Assembly: GCA_034436045.1 (NCBI GenBank)
Contig: DAOTVZ010000051.1
Location: 1-64,000, forward strand
Length of the DNA stretch: 64,000 nucleotides
Source: H111-94 sp034436045
GTDB taxonomy: Bacteria > Chloroflexota > Ktedonobacteria > Ktedonobacterales > Ktedonobacteraceae
Direction: 5' to 3'
In this document: positions 35,947 through 43,190 of the stretch, in pieces
Numbering within the stretch: the stretch's first letter is position 1
Layout of the letters: each line of letters begins with the position of its first letter
Notes under the pieces: generated by a model
The model's input: only the letters and a program-made list of their open reading frames with translations
The model's database searches: none
Told to the model about the DNA's origin: nothing
Made by a program: the position numbers and the translations under genes

Positions 35947-37593
35947 TTAGAAGTACACGTCGAGCAACACGGGTTTGCCACGTTGCCAGACCGCGCTGGC
36001 TTGTTGCAACGTCGATTTCAACTCGTCGATATTGCGCACTGACCAGCCGGACACGCCCATGCTGGTGGCCAGTGTGCGGAAGTCGATACGTGGCTCGTTC
36101 AAGCCAACGACCGGCTCAAGGGCGGTCGGGCCTTGCTGGGCCAGCGTGCCGCCACGCCGCAAAATCTCTGCTTTGATGATGTTATAGACCGCGTTGTTGC
36201 TGATGATGGCCATGATGGGCAGATTGTAGTGGGCCATTGTCCATAGCGCCTGAATGGTATACATCGAGGCTCCGTCGCCGACGACGGCCAGCACGGAACG
36301 CTGCGGCGCACCCAATGCGGCACCGATAGAGAATGGCAACGCAAAACCAAGCGAGCCACCTCGATTGGTGATATAACTGCCAATGCGATCTCCCGGCGCG
36401 AGCAGTTCAGCCATCATGGCCTCGCGGATAGTCACGGCTTCATCAACCAGAATGGTATCCTTTGGCAATATGTCATGCAGTGTCTGCATAAAGAGGCGGG
36501 GCGTCAATCGGTCGGTAGCTGGCGGCTCTGCCGTTCGATTGGGACTGTGCTGCTGTATCTCTCCCGTCTCATTTTGTGGCAGACGCTCGCGCAAGGCTGC
36601 GGTGAGTAGTTGCAGGCTGGCAGTAATGTCGCCATAGAGAGGCAGGCTGGCGCGTTCATTCTTGCCGAGGGCTTGCAGATCGTTGTCCAGGTGAATGACT
36701 TGCGTGTGTGGTGAGAGGACGGGAGCGGGATCGTAGTCGTAAAAGAAATAGGTAGTGAAGCCGCCAGTACCGACCAGCAGGAGTGCGTCGGCCTGCGCCA
36801 GCAGTTTGCGGCGCTGTCCAGGTAGATAGGGCAGGCTGAGTGCGCCGGGCGCGAAAGGCCCATCGAAACGTTTCAAGAACGTATTGTACAGTATCTGAGC
36901 GTGGCAGCGTTGCGCGATCTCCTGAATATACACGTGATCCTGTGCACAGACATCACCAACGACGATAAAGGGATGGCGTGCCGCCAACAGAGCCTCTACT
37001 GCGCGCTCGATGTCCTGAGACGAAGCTGCACCCAGCGTGGGCAGATGCAGTGCGGGAATGCTGGCGGTTGCGCCAGTTGGCGTGAGCGGCGGCTGTGCAA
37101 GAATATTGGTGGGCAGCACGAGACAGACCGGCCCTTGCGGCGGCATCATAGCGATCATGGTAGCGCGATGCAGCGCGTTCGCCAGTTCGCACGGCTCCTT
37201 GACCGTCCATGTCCATTTGCAGATGGCGCGCGCGATTTCCTCGATATTACCGGCGAGGGGTGAGTCTTCGATCATATGATGCGTATCATGTTCACCAACG
37301 GTAACAACCATCGGCACATGCGCCTTCCATGCGTTATGCATATTCGCTAAACCGTTGGAGAGGCCGGGCGCGAGGTGTAGATTGACAAGCGCAGGCCAGC
37401 CACTCATGCGCGCGAAACCATCAGCAGCGCCGGTAGCTACGTTCTCCTGTAAGCAAAGGATGAAGTTAAGATCGGGATAACGCGCCAGGGCATCCATAAA
37501 TGGCACCTCGGTCGTGCCAGGATTGCCAAAAACGTAGCGATAGCCGTACTGTAGTGCCGCCTGAAAAAACAGATCGGCTCCCTGTTCTGCCAT
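35947..37593 (-). CDS. ThDP-dependent decarboxylase-like enzyme (benzoylformate decarboxylase/acetolactate synthase family)
   Basis: 548 residues with the three-domain ThDP fold. The activating Glu is in FGNPGTTEVPFM, and a His in NLHLAPGLSNGLANMHNAW corresponds to the active-site loop of benzoylformate decarboxylase. The cofactor motif reads VVGDGASMYTIQALW and ends with SNNAVYNI. The first-domain Ser of authentic benzoylformate decarboxylase (GNPGS) is Thr here. The enzyme decarboxylates or ligates a 2-oxoacid; the ThDP site is intact, but the substrate is undetermined. No regulatory or small subunit is adjacent, which argues against acetolactate synthase for branched-chain amino acid synthesis. 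Monocistronic on the minus strand. Confidence 0.85.
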   Translation of the reverse strand: MAEQGADLFFQAALQYGYRYVFGNPGTTEVPFMDALARYPDLNFILCLQENVATGAADGFARMSGWPALVNLHLAPGLSNGLANMHNAWKAHVPMVVTVGEHDTHHMIEDSPLAGNIEEIARAICKWTWTVKEPCELANALHRATMIAMMPPQGPVCLVLPTNILAQPPLTPTGATASIPALHLPTLGAASSQDIERAVEALLAARHPFIVVGDVCAQDHVYIQEIAQRCHAQILYNTFLKRFDGPFAPGALSLPYLPGQRRKLLAQADALLLVGTGGFTTYFFYDYDPAPVLSPHTQVIHLDNDLQALGKNERASLPLYGDITASLQLLTAALRERLPQNETGEIQQHSPNRTAEPPATDRLTPRLFMQTLHDILPKDTILVDEAVTIREAMMAELLAPGDRIGSYITNRGGSLGFALPFSIGAALGAPQRSVLAVVGDGASMYTIQALWTMAHYNLPIMAIISNNAVYNIIKAEILRRGGTLAQQGPTALEPVVGLNEPRIDFRTLATSMGVSGWSVRNIDELKSTLQQASAVWQRGKPVLLDVYF

Positions 37594-37944
37594 CAGGGTA
37601 CTCTCTTTCTTATAGCCGTAATTATCGTATGTGACCTGTATGGAGATTTTTCTATCTAAATACTATAGCACATGCAGGCGACGAGAGTCCCTTCGGGGGA
37701 AAGTGCTGACGTTTCCTCTCCTCTGGTTCTCTCATGTGGTTCCGCAAATACGTATTCTGTGAAAACTGTTGTCCCAAAACGACCGGGAACTCAACATACG
37801 AGGAGCCACGCAGACCATTGGCAAAAAAGCTACCTCTTTTCTGGAATCTTATGATTCCTATTCTGCAATGCCTGCATGGCTCCTGGGTCTATAGAAAGGT
37901 TTATCCGCTCTTTGTGCGGTAAGTAAATGTATCAAAGGATGGTA
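37594..37944. other. 351-bp intergenic region without a clear gene
   Basis: The stretch separates two minus-strand genes and should hold the promoter of the ThDP enzyme. A 62-codon plus frame (37734-37922) with two Cys pairs has no ribosome-binding site and is not accepted. No palindromic element, tRNA or terminator was seen. Confidence 0.5.
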
Positions 37945-38610
37945 TTACGGTGAAACGATAATGTGATTCTCAACGCTGGTGACGCCGGGAGTAGCCCAGG
38001 CAGCGTCCTCGGCGGCCTTCTTTTCTGCGTAAGAGCGCACGGCCCCACGCAAAATGACTTTGCTCCCCTCGACCTCAACGGTAATACGCTTGGCATCTGT
38101 TTCTGCATTACGGATCAGTTCTTGTTCGATTTTCTGTTTCAAGTCCGTCGGCACCAGTCGAGGTTTCACCGTAATAAGATTTGTGACTCCTTTGACCCCT
38201 GAGATGCGTTGAGCCGCTCGTTCGGCTTCCTGCCTCTGAAAACCATATTCGACTTCGCCCTTGAGGGTGACCCAGCCGTGGCTGACCGTCACATCAATTT
38301 TGTCAGCCGGGACATTTGTATCCCACCTGAGCGCGGCGATAATTGCTCTGGCAAGATCGGCGTCAGTTCGTTCGGCTGAGCCGGGCAGGCGTACCTCAAT
38401 ATCGTTGGCAACCGCTTTGACGCCATGCACCCGATGCGCGGCTTCTTCGGCGGCGATCTTTTTCATATATGAATCGACCCAGCCTGTCAAGGTTACGACA
38501 CCATCTTTGACGACGACGCCGATTTCGTTTACCTGCACACGCGGATCCCATTTCAGTTCTTCCAGGACATCTGTCTGGATGTCTTCATCGGCACGATAAC
38601 TAACCGCCAT
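37945..38610 (-). CDS. protein with three BON domains
   Basis: 221 residues from ATG 38610 with AAGGAG in front; the longer frame to 38685 is not supported. Three BON repeats of about 70 residues begin at DEDIQTDVLEELKWD, at DADLARAIIAALRWD and at PTDLKQKIEQELIRN. Each contains the V..G.V.L.G.V core (VVKDGVVTLTGWVDSY, VSHGWVTLKGEVEY, EGSKVILRGAVRSY). No signal peptide is seen, unlike the periplasmic OsmY, so it is probably cytoplasmic. BON domains are thought to bind phospholipid surfaces; the family is often stress-related. Confidence 0.93.
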   Translation of the reverse strand: MAVSYRADEDIQTDVLEELKWDPRVQVNEIGVVVKDGVVTLTGWVDSYMKKIAAEEAAHRVHGVKAVANDIEVRLPGSAERTDADLARAIIAALRWDTNVPADKIDVTVSHGWVTLKGEVEYGFQRQEAERAAQRISGVKGVTNLITVKPRLVPTDLKQKIEQELIRNAETDAKRITVEVEGSKVILRGAVRSYAEKKAAEDAAWATPGVTSVENHIIVSP

Positions 38611-38793
38611 AGTGTTTAACTCCTTTCCATACCGACTGTTGTAATGGCTTTTCCCGACCAGATTTCTTATTTCCATCACGAACAAAGAAGGAATTTGGTA
38701 ATAAGCAGGCTGTATTGCTTTATTTGTTTCTCATGCTCTTGCAATTTTGTAAAGTAATTGGCAGTCTATCATTCTGTGGGCGAGGAGAGATAT

Positions 38794-40221
38794 TCATGGC
38801 AATGCTTTTGGCAAGGTGAACGTGAAGCAGGTTCCTTGCCCTGGCTGGCTCTGTACGCTGATATGGCCGCCGTGTGCCTGGACAAGTTGATCGACGATGG
38901 CGAGGCCCAGGCCGGTGCCACCGGTGGCGCGTGTGCGTGAGCGATCAACACGATAGAAGCGTTTGAACAGGTGGGGCAGGTGTTCGGGCGCGATACCTTC
39001 GCCGGTGTCGCAGACGCGCACCTCTACCTCCTGTGTTGTTGCACGGGCACAGACCTCAATGCGTCCGCCCTCCGGCGTGTGCATAATGGCGTTATTGATC
39101 AGGTTGCGCAGAATTTGTCCGACTCGCTCGGCGTCGGCCTCCACCGGTGGCAGGTCTGTCGGTATGAACGTTTGTAGCGTGAGCTGTTTTTTCTCGGCCT
39201 GAATGGAGAGGCCATTGACGGCTTTGCTCACAATGTCTTCCAGCGCAACAGGCATGCATTCTAGCTTCAGTTGTCCGGCTTCGGCCAGGCTCAGGTCTTG
39301 GAGGTCCGCTACCAGACGGCTCAGCAGCAGCGCCTCTTCATAGATTGAGGTGATGGCAGCTATAGTGGGTTCCATAAGGCCGTCCAGGATAGCCTCAAGG
39401 TAGCCGCGAATATTGGTGAGCGGCGTGCGCAGTTCGTGGGCTACATCACTGACCATGTTGCGACGTAGTTGCTCGGCCCTCTCCAGACTCTCGGCCATCG
39501 TGTTGAAGGCGTGTGCCAGTTTGCCGATCTCATCGTGTGTGTTGATGTGTACGCGCTGGCTCAGATCGCCTTGCTCCATGCGACGCGCAACCTCGGTCAG
39601 CACGGCGATAGGCTTGAGAATCGTGCTGGAGAGCAGGAGCGTGGCAAAGAGGGCCACCAGGCTGGCGACAACGACGGTGGGCCAGAGCGAGGCTGTAATC
39701 ATAGAGGTGAAGCGCGCTTCGGGCGGAAAGCCCAGCCCTATAGGCACATCGCCCAGCGTCATATCTGTCATACTTGTAGAGATGATACGAATGGGAATGG
39801 TATGATATGAGGGATGTGAAAAAGCATTAGCTGATGATGAAGAAGTGCCTGTTGAGGGTGAGATATGGTGTCCTTCCAGCGTGAGAATATCTGTCAGCGT
39901 GAGTACCTGCCCGGTGAGTTGTTGTGAAGAATCGGCGACGACATGTTGCTGCTGGTCAATGAGAATAATGTGCGTATGCGTCAATGAGGCATCTTGTTCG
40001 ATGAGTTGCTGTACCTGTTGTGTGTTATGGTGTTGGTAGGCGCTGAAAATGGCAGAGGTAAGCTCTTGATTCGTGCGGGCTTGCTGACCGATGGAACGGC
40101 GGAAAGCATCACCCGCCGTTTGCAGGGCAAAGATGGCAACAGCAGCAATCGTCACCAGCACAATTAGCATAAAGACGATCAGCAGACGTGTGCGCAGACT
40201 GTTTAGATTACGTAGTATCAT
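38794..40221 (-). CDS. sensor histidine kinase
   Basis: 475 residues. Membrane helices at about 12-32 and 175-200 flank an extracytoplasmic sensor domain with no recognised fold. HAMP follows (ILKPIAVLTEVARRMEQGD), then HisKA with the phospho-His in VAHELRTPLTNIRG near residue 260. The HATPase domain has LRNLINNAIMHTPEGG (N box), VCDTGEGIAPEHLPHLFKRF (G1/F boxes) and TGGTGLGLAIVDQLVQAHGG (G2). The start overlaps the upstream response regulator gene by 14 nt, so they form one operon. The signal sensed is unknown, but nearby repeat boxes suggest control of the glycosyltransferase genes on the other strand. Confidence 0.96.
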   Translation of the reverse strand: MILRNLNSLRTRLLIVFMLIVLVTIAAVAIFALQTAGDAFRRSIGQQARTNQELTSAIFSAYQHHNTQQVQQLIEQDASLTHTHIILIDQQQHVVADSSQQLTGQVLTLTDILTLEGHHISPSTGTSSSSANAFSHPSYHTIPIRIISTSMTDMTLGDVPIGLGFPPEARFTSMITASLWPTVVVASLVALFATLLLSSTILKPIAVLTEVARRMEQGDLSQRVHINTHDEIGKLAHAFNTMAESLERAEQLRRNMVSDVAHELRTPLTNIRGYLEAILDGLMEPTIAAITSIYEEALLLSRLVADLQDLSLAEAGQLKLECMPVALEDIVSKAVNGLSIQAEKKQLTLQTFIPTDLPPVEADAERVGQILRNLINNAIMHTPEGGRIEVCARATTQEVEVRVCDTGEGIAPEHLPHLFKRFYRVDRSRTRATGGTGLGLAIVDQLVQAHGGHISVQSQPGQGTCFTFTLPKALP

Positions 40222-40909
40222 GGTCTCTTCTCAACTTATAGCCAACGCCGTAGACGGTTTGCAAATAGATCGGTTGCTCTGGTTGTGGTTCGATCTTCTT
40301 GCGTAGGTTCATCACATGCACATCGACGGTGCGCTCGAAGCCCTCGTAGTCCAGGCCAAAGACCAGTGTGACCAGTTCGGAACGGCTGAAGGCGCGTCCA
40401 GGTTCGCGGGCCAGCGTTTCCAGTAGCTTAAACTCTTTTGGCGTCAGATGGATCCTCTGACCGTTTTTGCGCGCCTCGTGTTCGAGAAAGTTAATTTCCA
40501 CGTCTCCCAGGCGCAGCGGTGTCTCACGCTGCTCTTCCTGTTGCAGACTCACACGCCGCAAGACCACGCGCACCCGCGCCACCAGTTCACGCGGGCTGAA
40601 CGGCTTGGTGACATAGTCGTCTGCGCCTGTGTCCAGGCCGCGTAGCTTCTCCTGTTCCGTTGTTTTGGCCGTTAAGAGGATAATAGGAACGGCGGACTCC
40701 GCGCGCAACAGGCGACAGACATCAATGCCATCAAGAGCGGGCAGCATCCAGTCCAGGATAACCAGGTCTGGATTGCGTGTGCGTGCCAGCTCAAGCGCGC
40801 TCTGACCGTCATAGGCTGTGATAACCTGGTACTGCTCTTTTTCCAGGTAGAGCCGAATCAGATCAACCGTTTTTTTGTCATCGTCAACAACCAGAATTTT
40901 TCGCCGCAT
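40208..40909 (-). CDS. OmpR/PhoB family response regulator
   Basis: 233 residues from ATG 40909. A longer frame to 41032 reads through a dispersed repeat and is rejected. The receiver domain has DDD near 9-11, the phosphorylated Asp53 in LVILDWMLP, Thr in ILLTAKTTEQ and Lys in DDYVTKPFSPREL. The winged-helix domain has LTPKEFKLLETLAREPGRAF, VDVHVMNLRKKIEP and YLQTVYGVGYKL. Its kinase follows with a 14-nt overlap. A tract of 11-bp-spaced repeats upstream (41328-41357), in the same orientation as this gene, suggests autoregulation. A palindromic repeat array separates that tract from the start codon. Confidence 0.96.
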   Translation of the reverse strand: MRRKILVVDDDKKTVDLIRLYLEKEQYQVITAYDGQSALELARTRNPDLVILDWMLPALDGIDVCRLLRAESAVPIILLTAKTTEQEKLRGLDTGADDYVTKPFSPRELVARVRVVLRRVSLQQEEQRETPLRLGDVEINFLEHEARKNGQRIHLTPKEFKLLETLAREPGRAFSRSELVTLVFGLDYEGFERTVDVHVMNLRKKIEPQPEQPIYLQTVYGVGYKLRRDHDTT

Positions 40910-40990
40910 AAAGCCACTTCTCTTTACCTTCGGGCGTGTGGATACCGATACGCCCATGCCAATGAATTTATCACCAAAACCAGCCCGATT

Positions 40991-41261
40991 TTGTTCCGTA
41001 GGGGCGTGATGAATCACGCCCTGGCCCATCACGCCCTGTCCATCACGCCCTGTCCATCACGCCCTGGCCCATCACGCCCTGTCCATCGCATCCTGTCCAT
41101 CGCATCCTGCCCATCGTATCCTGCCCATCACGCCCTGTCCATCACGCCTTGCCCCTGTATCGTGTTGATCTTGTGAAAGAACGCTCTGATCGGTCGCATT
41201 GCCCCACATGTGGGATATGTGTTACGGGTAGGGCGTGATTCATCACGCCCCTACGGAACAA
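40991..41261. repeat. paired palindromic element enclosing a 14-15-bp tandem array
   Basis: A 31-bp arm at 40991-41021 (TTGTTCCGTAGGGGCGTGAT and further) is repeated as its perfect reverse complement at 41231-41261. From about 41021 to 41155 lie roughly ten direct units of 14-15 bp such as CTGTCCATCACGCC and CTGTCCATCGCATC. The element lies between the response regulator gene and its predicted upstream regulatory tract. Confidence 0.93.
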
Positions 41262-41327
41262 GGCGGTATAGTGTATAGTAATCATGCCTCAAGGTAGCCT
41301 GAACTGCCAGTAGTATAGCTCAAAGTT

Positions 41328-41357
41328 GTAAAGTTTCTATGAAGATTCAATAAAGAA
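41328..41357 (-). promoter_or_regulatory. predicted OmpR-type box R1 (three 11-bp repeats)
   Basis: On the minus strand the 8-mers TTCTTTAT (41350-41357), ATCTTCAT (41339-41346) and ACTTTACA (41328-41335) are spaced exactly 11 bp apart, the period of PhoB/OmpR-type direct-repeat sites. It points towards the response regulator gene. Confidence 0.6.
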
Positions 41358-41452
41358 CCCGCAAGGCGTGCCTCATTTTTCTCCTTGTGCTTGTCTGGTT
41401 GCCGCCCCAGGGCTGTTCTGTTCCGCTCTGTCGCCTGTTCTATTTTAGAAAG

Positions 41453-41492
41453 TTCTTACACTTTTCTGTATGGTTCTTCATTAGTTCTTTAT
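41453..41492 (+). promoter_or_regulatory. predicted OmpR-type box R2 upstream of gtrA (four repeats)
   Basis: TTCT motifs begin at 41453, 41464, 41474 and 41485, giving spacings of 11, 10 and 11 bp. The units read TTCTTACA, TTCTGTAT, TTCTTCAT and TTCTTTAT. The tract ends about 90 bp before the gtrA-like start. Confidence 0.65.
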
Positions 41493-41581
41493 CGCTCCTG
41501 GGGTACAGTTACTGGTGTCGATGACAGACAACGAACAGCAAAGAAATGCTGTGGAACTGGTTGGTATGTCTCTTGTAGGTA

Positions 41582-42148
41582 ATGCCCGTAGAAATGGAGC
41601 CATTTTTGACACAGACGACACAAACATTGACATTACGTACAAAAACACAGTTACCTGTAGATGATAAAAGTCGCTCTCTGGTCTCAATACCGCAACAGAA
41701 ACGACGCAGTGACCGCACTTTTTTCCGGCAATTCCTGCGTTTTAGCCTGGTCGGTGGGTTGAATACTGCTGTAGACCTGTTCATCTTGAACGGTCTTTTA
41801 TGGTTCTGGCCTACCCACGATACCTGGTTATTGCTGTGTTTCAATACCATTGCCTATACTATCGGAGCCATCAACAGCTTCGTTTGGAATAAATACTGGA
41901 CGTTCCGGCGTTATGAGCCGATTACCTTCAAGGAGGTCTGGCGTTTCGCACTGACTACCTTGTTTGGTATTGCCTGTAATGACAGTATTCTGTGGGTAGT
42001 AGGCAATACTTTGCACCCTGCTATGCTCTCGGCTACCCTCTGGGCCAATCTCTCTAAGCTCTGTGCGATTGGCGGTACCGTGCTGATCTCGTATCTTGGC
42101 ATGCGACTCTGGGTCTTTGTGCATCGTTCTCAGGAGGTACAAAAATGA
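41582..42148 (+). CDS. GtrA-like membrane protein
   Basis: 188 residues. After a 45-residue soluble head the GtrA pattern appears: FFRQFLRFSLVGGLNTAVDL, then LLCFNTIAYTIGAINSFVWN, with KYWTF, the hallmark NSFxWNKYWTF. Four membrane helices span about 55-180. GtrA proteins are thought to move lipid-linked sugars across the membrane. Its stop overlaps the ATG of the GT2 gene (ATGA). An ATG at 41594 is an alternative start. Predicted regulatory repeats lie upstream. Confidence 0.9.
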   Translation: MPVEMEPFLTQTTQTLTLRTKTQLPVDDKSRSLVSIPQQKRRSDRTFFRQFLRFSLVGGLNTAVDLFILNGLLWFWPTHDTWLLLCFNTIAYTIGAINSFVWNKYWTFRRYEPITFKEVWRFALTTLFGIACNDSILWVVGNTLHPAMLSATLWANLSKLCAIGGTVLISYLGMRLWVFVHRSQEVQK

Positions 42149-42993
42149 CAAAACAAATAACCGATGGTGCCGTACAATATAATGAAGTAAAGGTTATTCA
42201 TTTGCAGAAAGGTCAGATGATGCCAGAGAAGCAGGTATGGCTTACGACGCACAGCCTCTCGGTGGTACTACCGGCGTATAACGAGGAGCAGGTGATCGAG
42301 GGGACATTGAACGATGTGCTGGAGGTGCTGAACAGGTGGGTCAGGGACTTTGAGGTGATTGTCGTCAATGATGGCAGTGTGGATCGTACCGGGGAGATTG
42401 TGGCCGCCGTTGCGGCACGCGATGCCCATGTACGGGTAGTGACGCATGAGGTCAACGAGGGCTATGGCGCGGCACTGGCCGATGGTTTTGCCGCTGCGAC
42501 GAAAGAACTGACCTTTTTTATGGACTCCGATGGACAATTTGACATCCGTGACCTGGCGAAGCTGCTACCTTTCATCGACGAGTATGACGCGGTGATTGGT
42601 TATCGTCAGCATCGACAAGATACGCTGCTACGCAAGCTCAATGCTTGGGGCTGGAAAATGCTGATTGCGCTGGTACTGGGTGTCCATGTGCGTGACCTGG
42701 ATTGCGCCTTCAAGCTCATCAGGACAGACTTTTTGCGCCAACATCCCCTGGAGACGCGCGGCGCGATGATTAACGCGGAACTGCTGTATAAGATGAGACG
42801 GGCCAATTGTTCCTACCGTGAAGTACCCGTGCGGCACCTGCCCCGTCGCGCCGGACGTGCTACAGGAGCTAATCTGCGTGTGATCCTGCGTGCCTTCCGC
42901 GAGCTGTTTGTCTACGAGCGCAAATGGCGGCGCGAGGAAGACGAGCTTGCACATCGCAAACACGATGCTATCAAGCAAGCAATGCGTGTATGA
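42145..42993 (+). CDS. family 2 glycosyltransferase (polyprenyl-phosphate sugar synthase type)
   Basis: 282 residues. The GT-A fold starts at LSVVLPAYNEEQVIEGTLND and has VNDGSVDRTGEI and the metal-binding D-x-D in FFMDSDGQFD. This resembles dolichyl-phosphate mannose/glucose synthases. It would load a sugar on undecaprenyl phosphate at the cytoplasmic face. Its ATG lies within the gtrA stop (ATGA), and a GT39 gene follows, giving a three-step set: loading, flipping and transfer. No C-terminal membrane anchor is present, so GtrA probably supplies the membrane part. Confidence 0.92.
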   Translation: MTKQITDGAVQYNEVKVIHLQKGQMMPEKQVWLTTHSLSVVLPAYNEEQVIEGTLNDVLEVLNRWVRDFEVIVVNDGSVDRTGEIVAAVAARDAHVRVVTHEVNEGYGAALADGFAAATKELTFFMDSDGQFDIRDLAKLLPFIDEYDAVIGYRQHRQDTLLRKLNAWGWKMLIALVLGVHVRDLDCAFKLIRTDFLRQHPLETRGAMINAELLYKMRRANCSYREVPVRHLPRRAGRATGANLRVILRAFRELFVYERKWRREEDELAHRKHDAIKQAMRV

Positions 42994-43035
42994 TGCCCAC
43001 AGGCATGGTACTCCGTCCTCTGGTACCATGCAAAT

Positions 43036-43086
43036 TTTTTACACTCTTCTGACAGTTCTCTGTGGGTATCTTCATAAGTTCTTTAT
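43036..43086 (+). promoter_or_regulatory. predicted OmpR-type box R3 upstream of the GT39 gene
   Basis: TTTTTACA (43036), TTCTGACA (43047), TTCTCTGT (43056), ATCTTCAT (43068) and TTCTTTAT (43079) form a tract with mostly 11-bp steps. The last pair is nearly identical to R2 upstream of gtrA. It lies about 105 bp before the GT39 start. Confidence 0.6.
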
Positions 43087-43190
43087 AGAATCCCTGTAAT
43101 ATTGCAAGCATGGAAGATAATCTGCGTTGCTGGTTGAGGAAACGGTAAAACCGGCAAGATATCATAGATAGGTAAGTGAAAGGTAGAGCG

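Noticed and set aside
37734..37922. Small plus-strand frame of 62 codons with CENCCPK
   Set aside because: No ribosome-binding site and no recognised motif; codon use does not look coding.
40910..41032. N-terminal extension of the response regulator
   Set aside because: The extra 41 codons read through the palindromic repeat; the receiver domain starts at the ATG at 40909.
41521..41661. Small frame of 47 codons (MTDNEQQRNAV start) before and across the gtrA start
   Set aside because: It overlaps gtrA in another phase and lacks a ribosome-binding site and any family resemblance.
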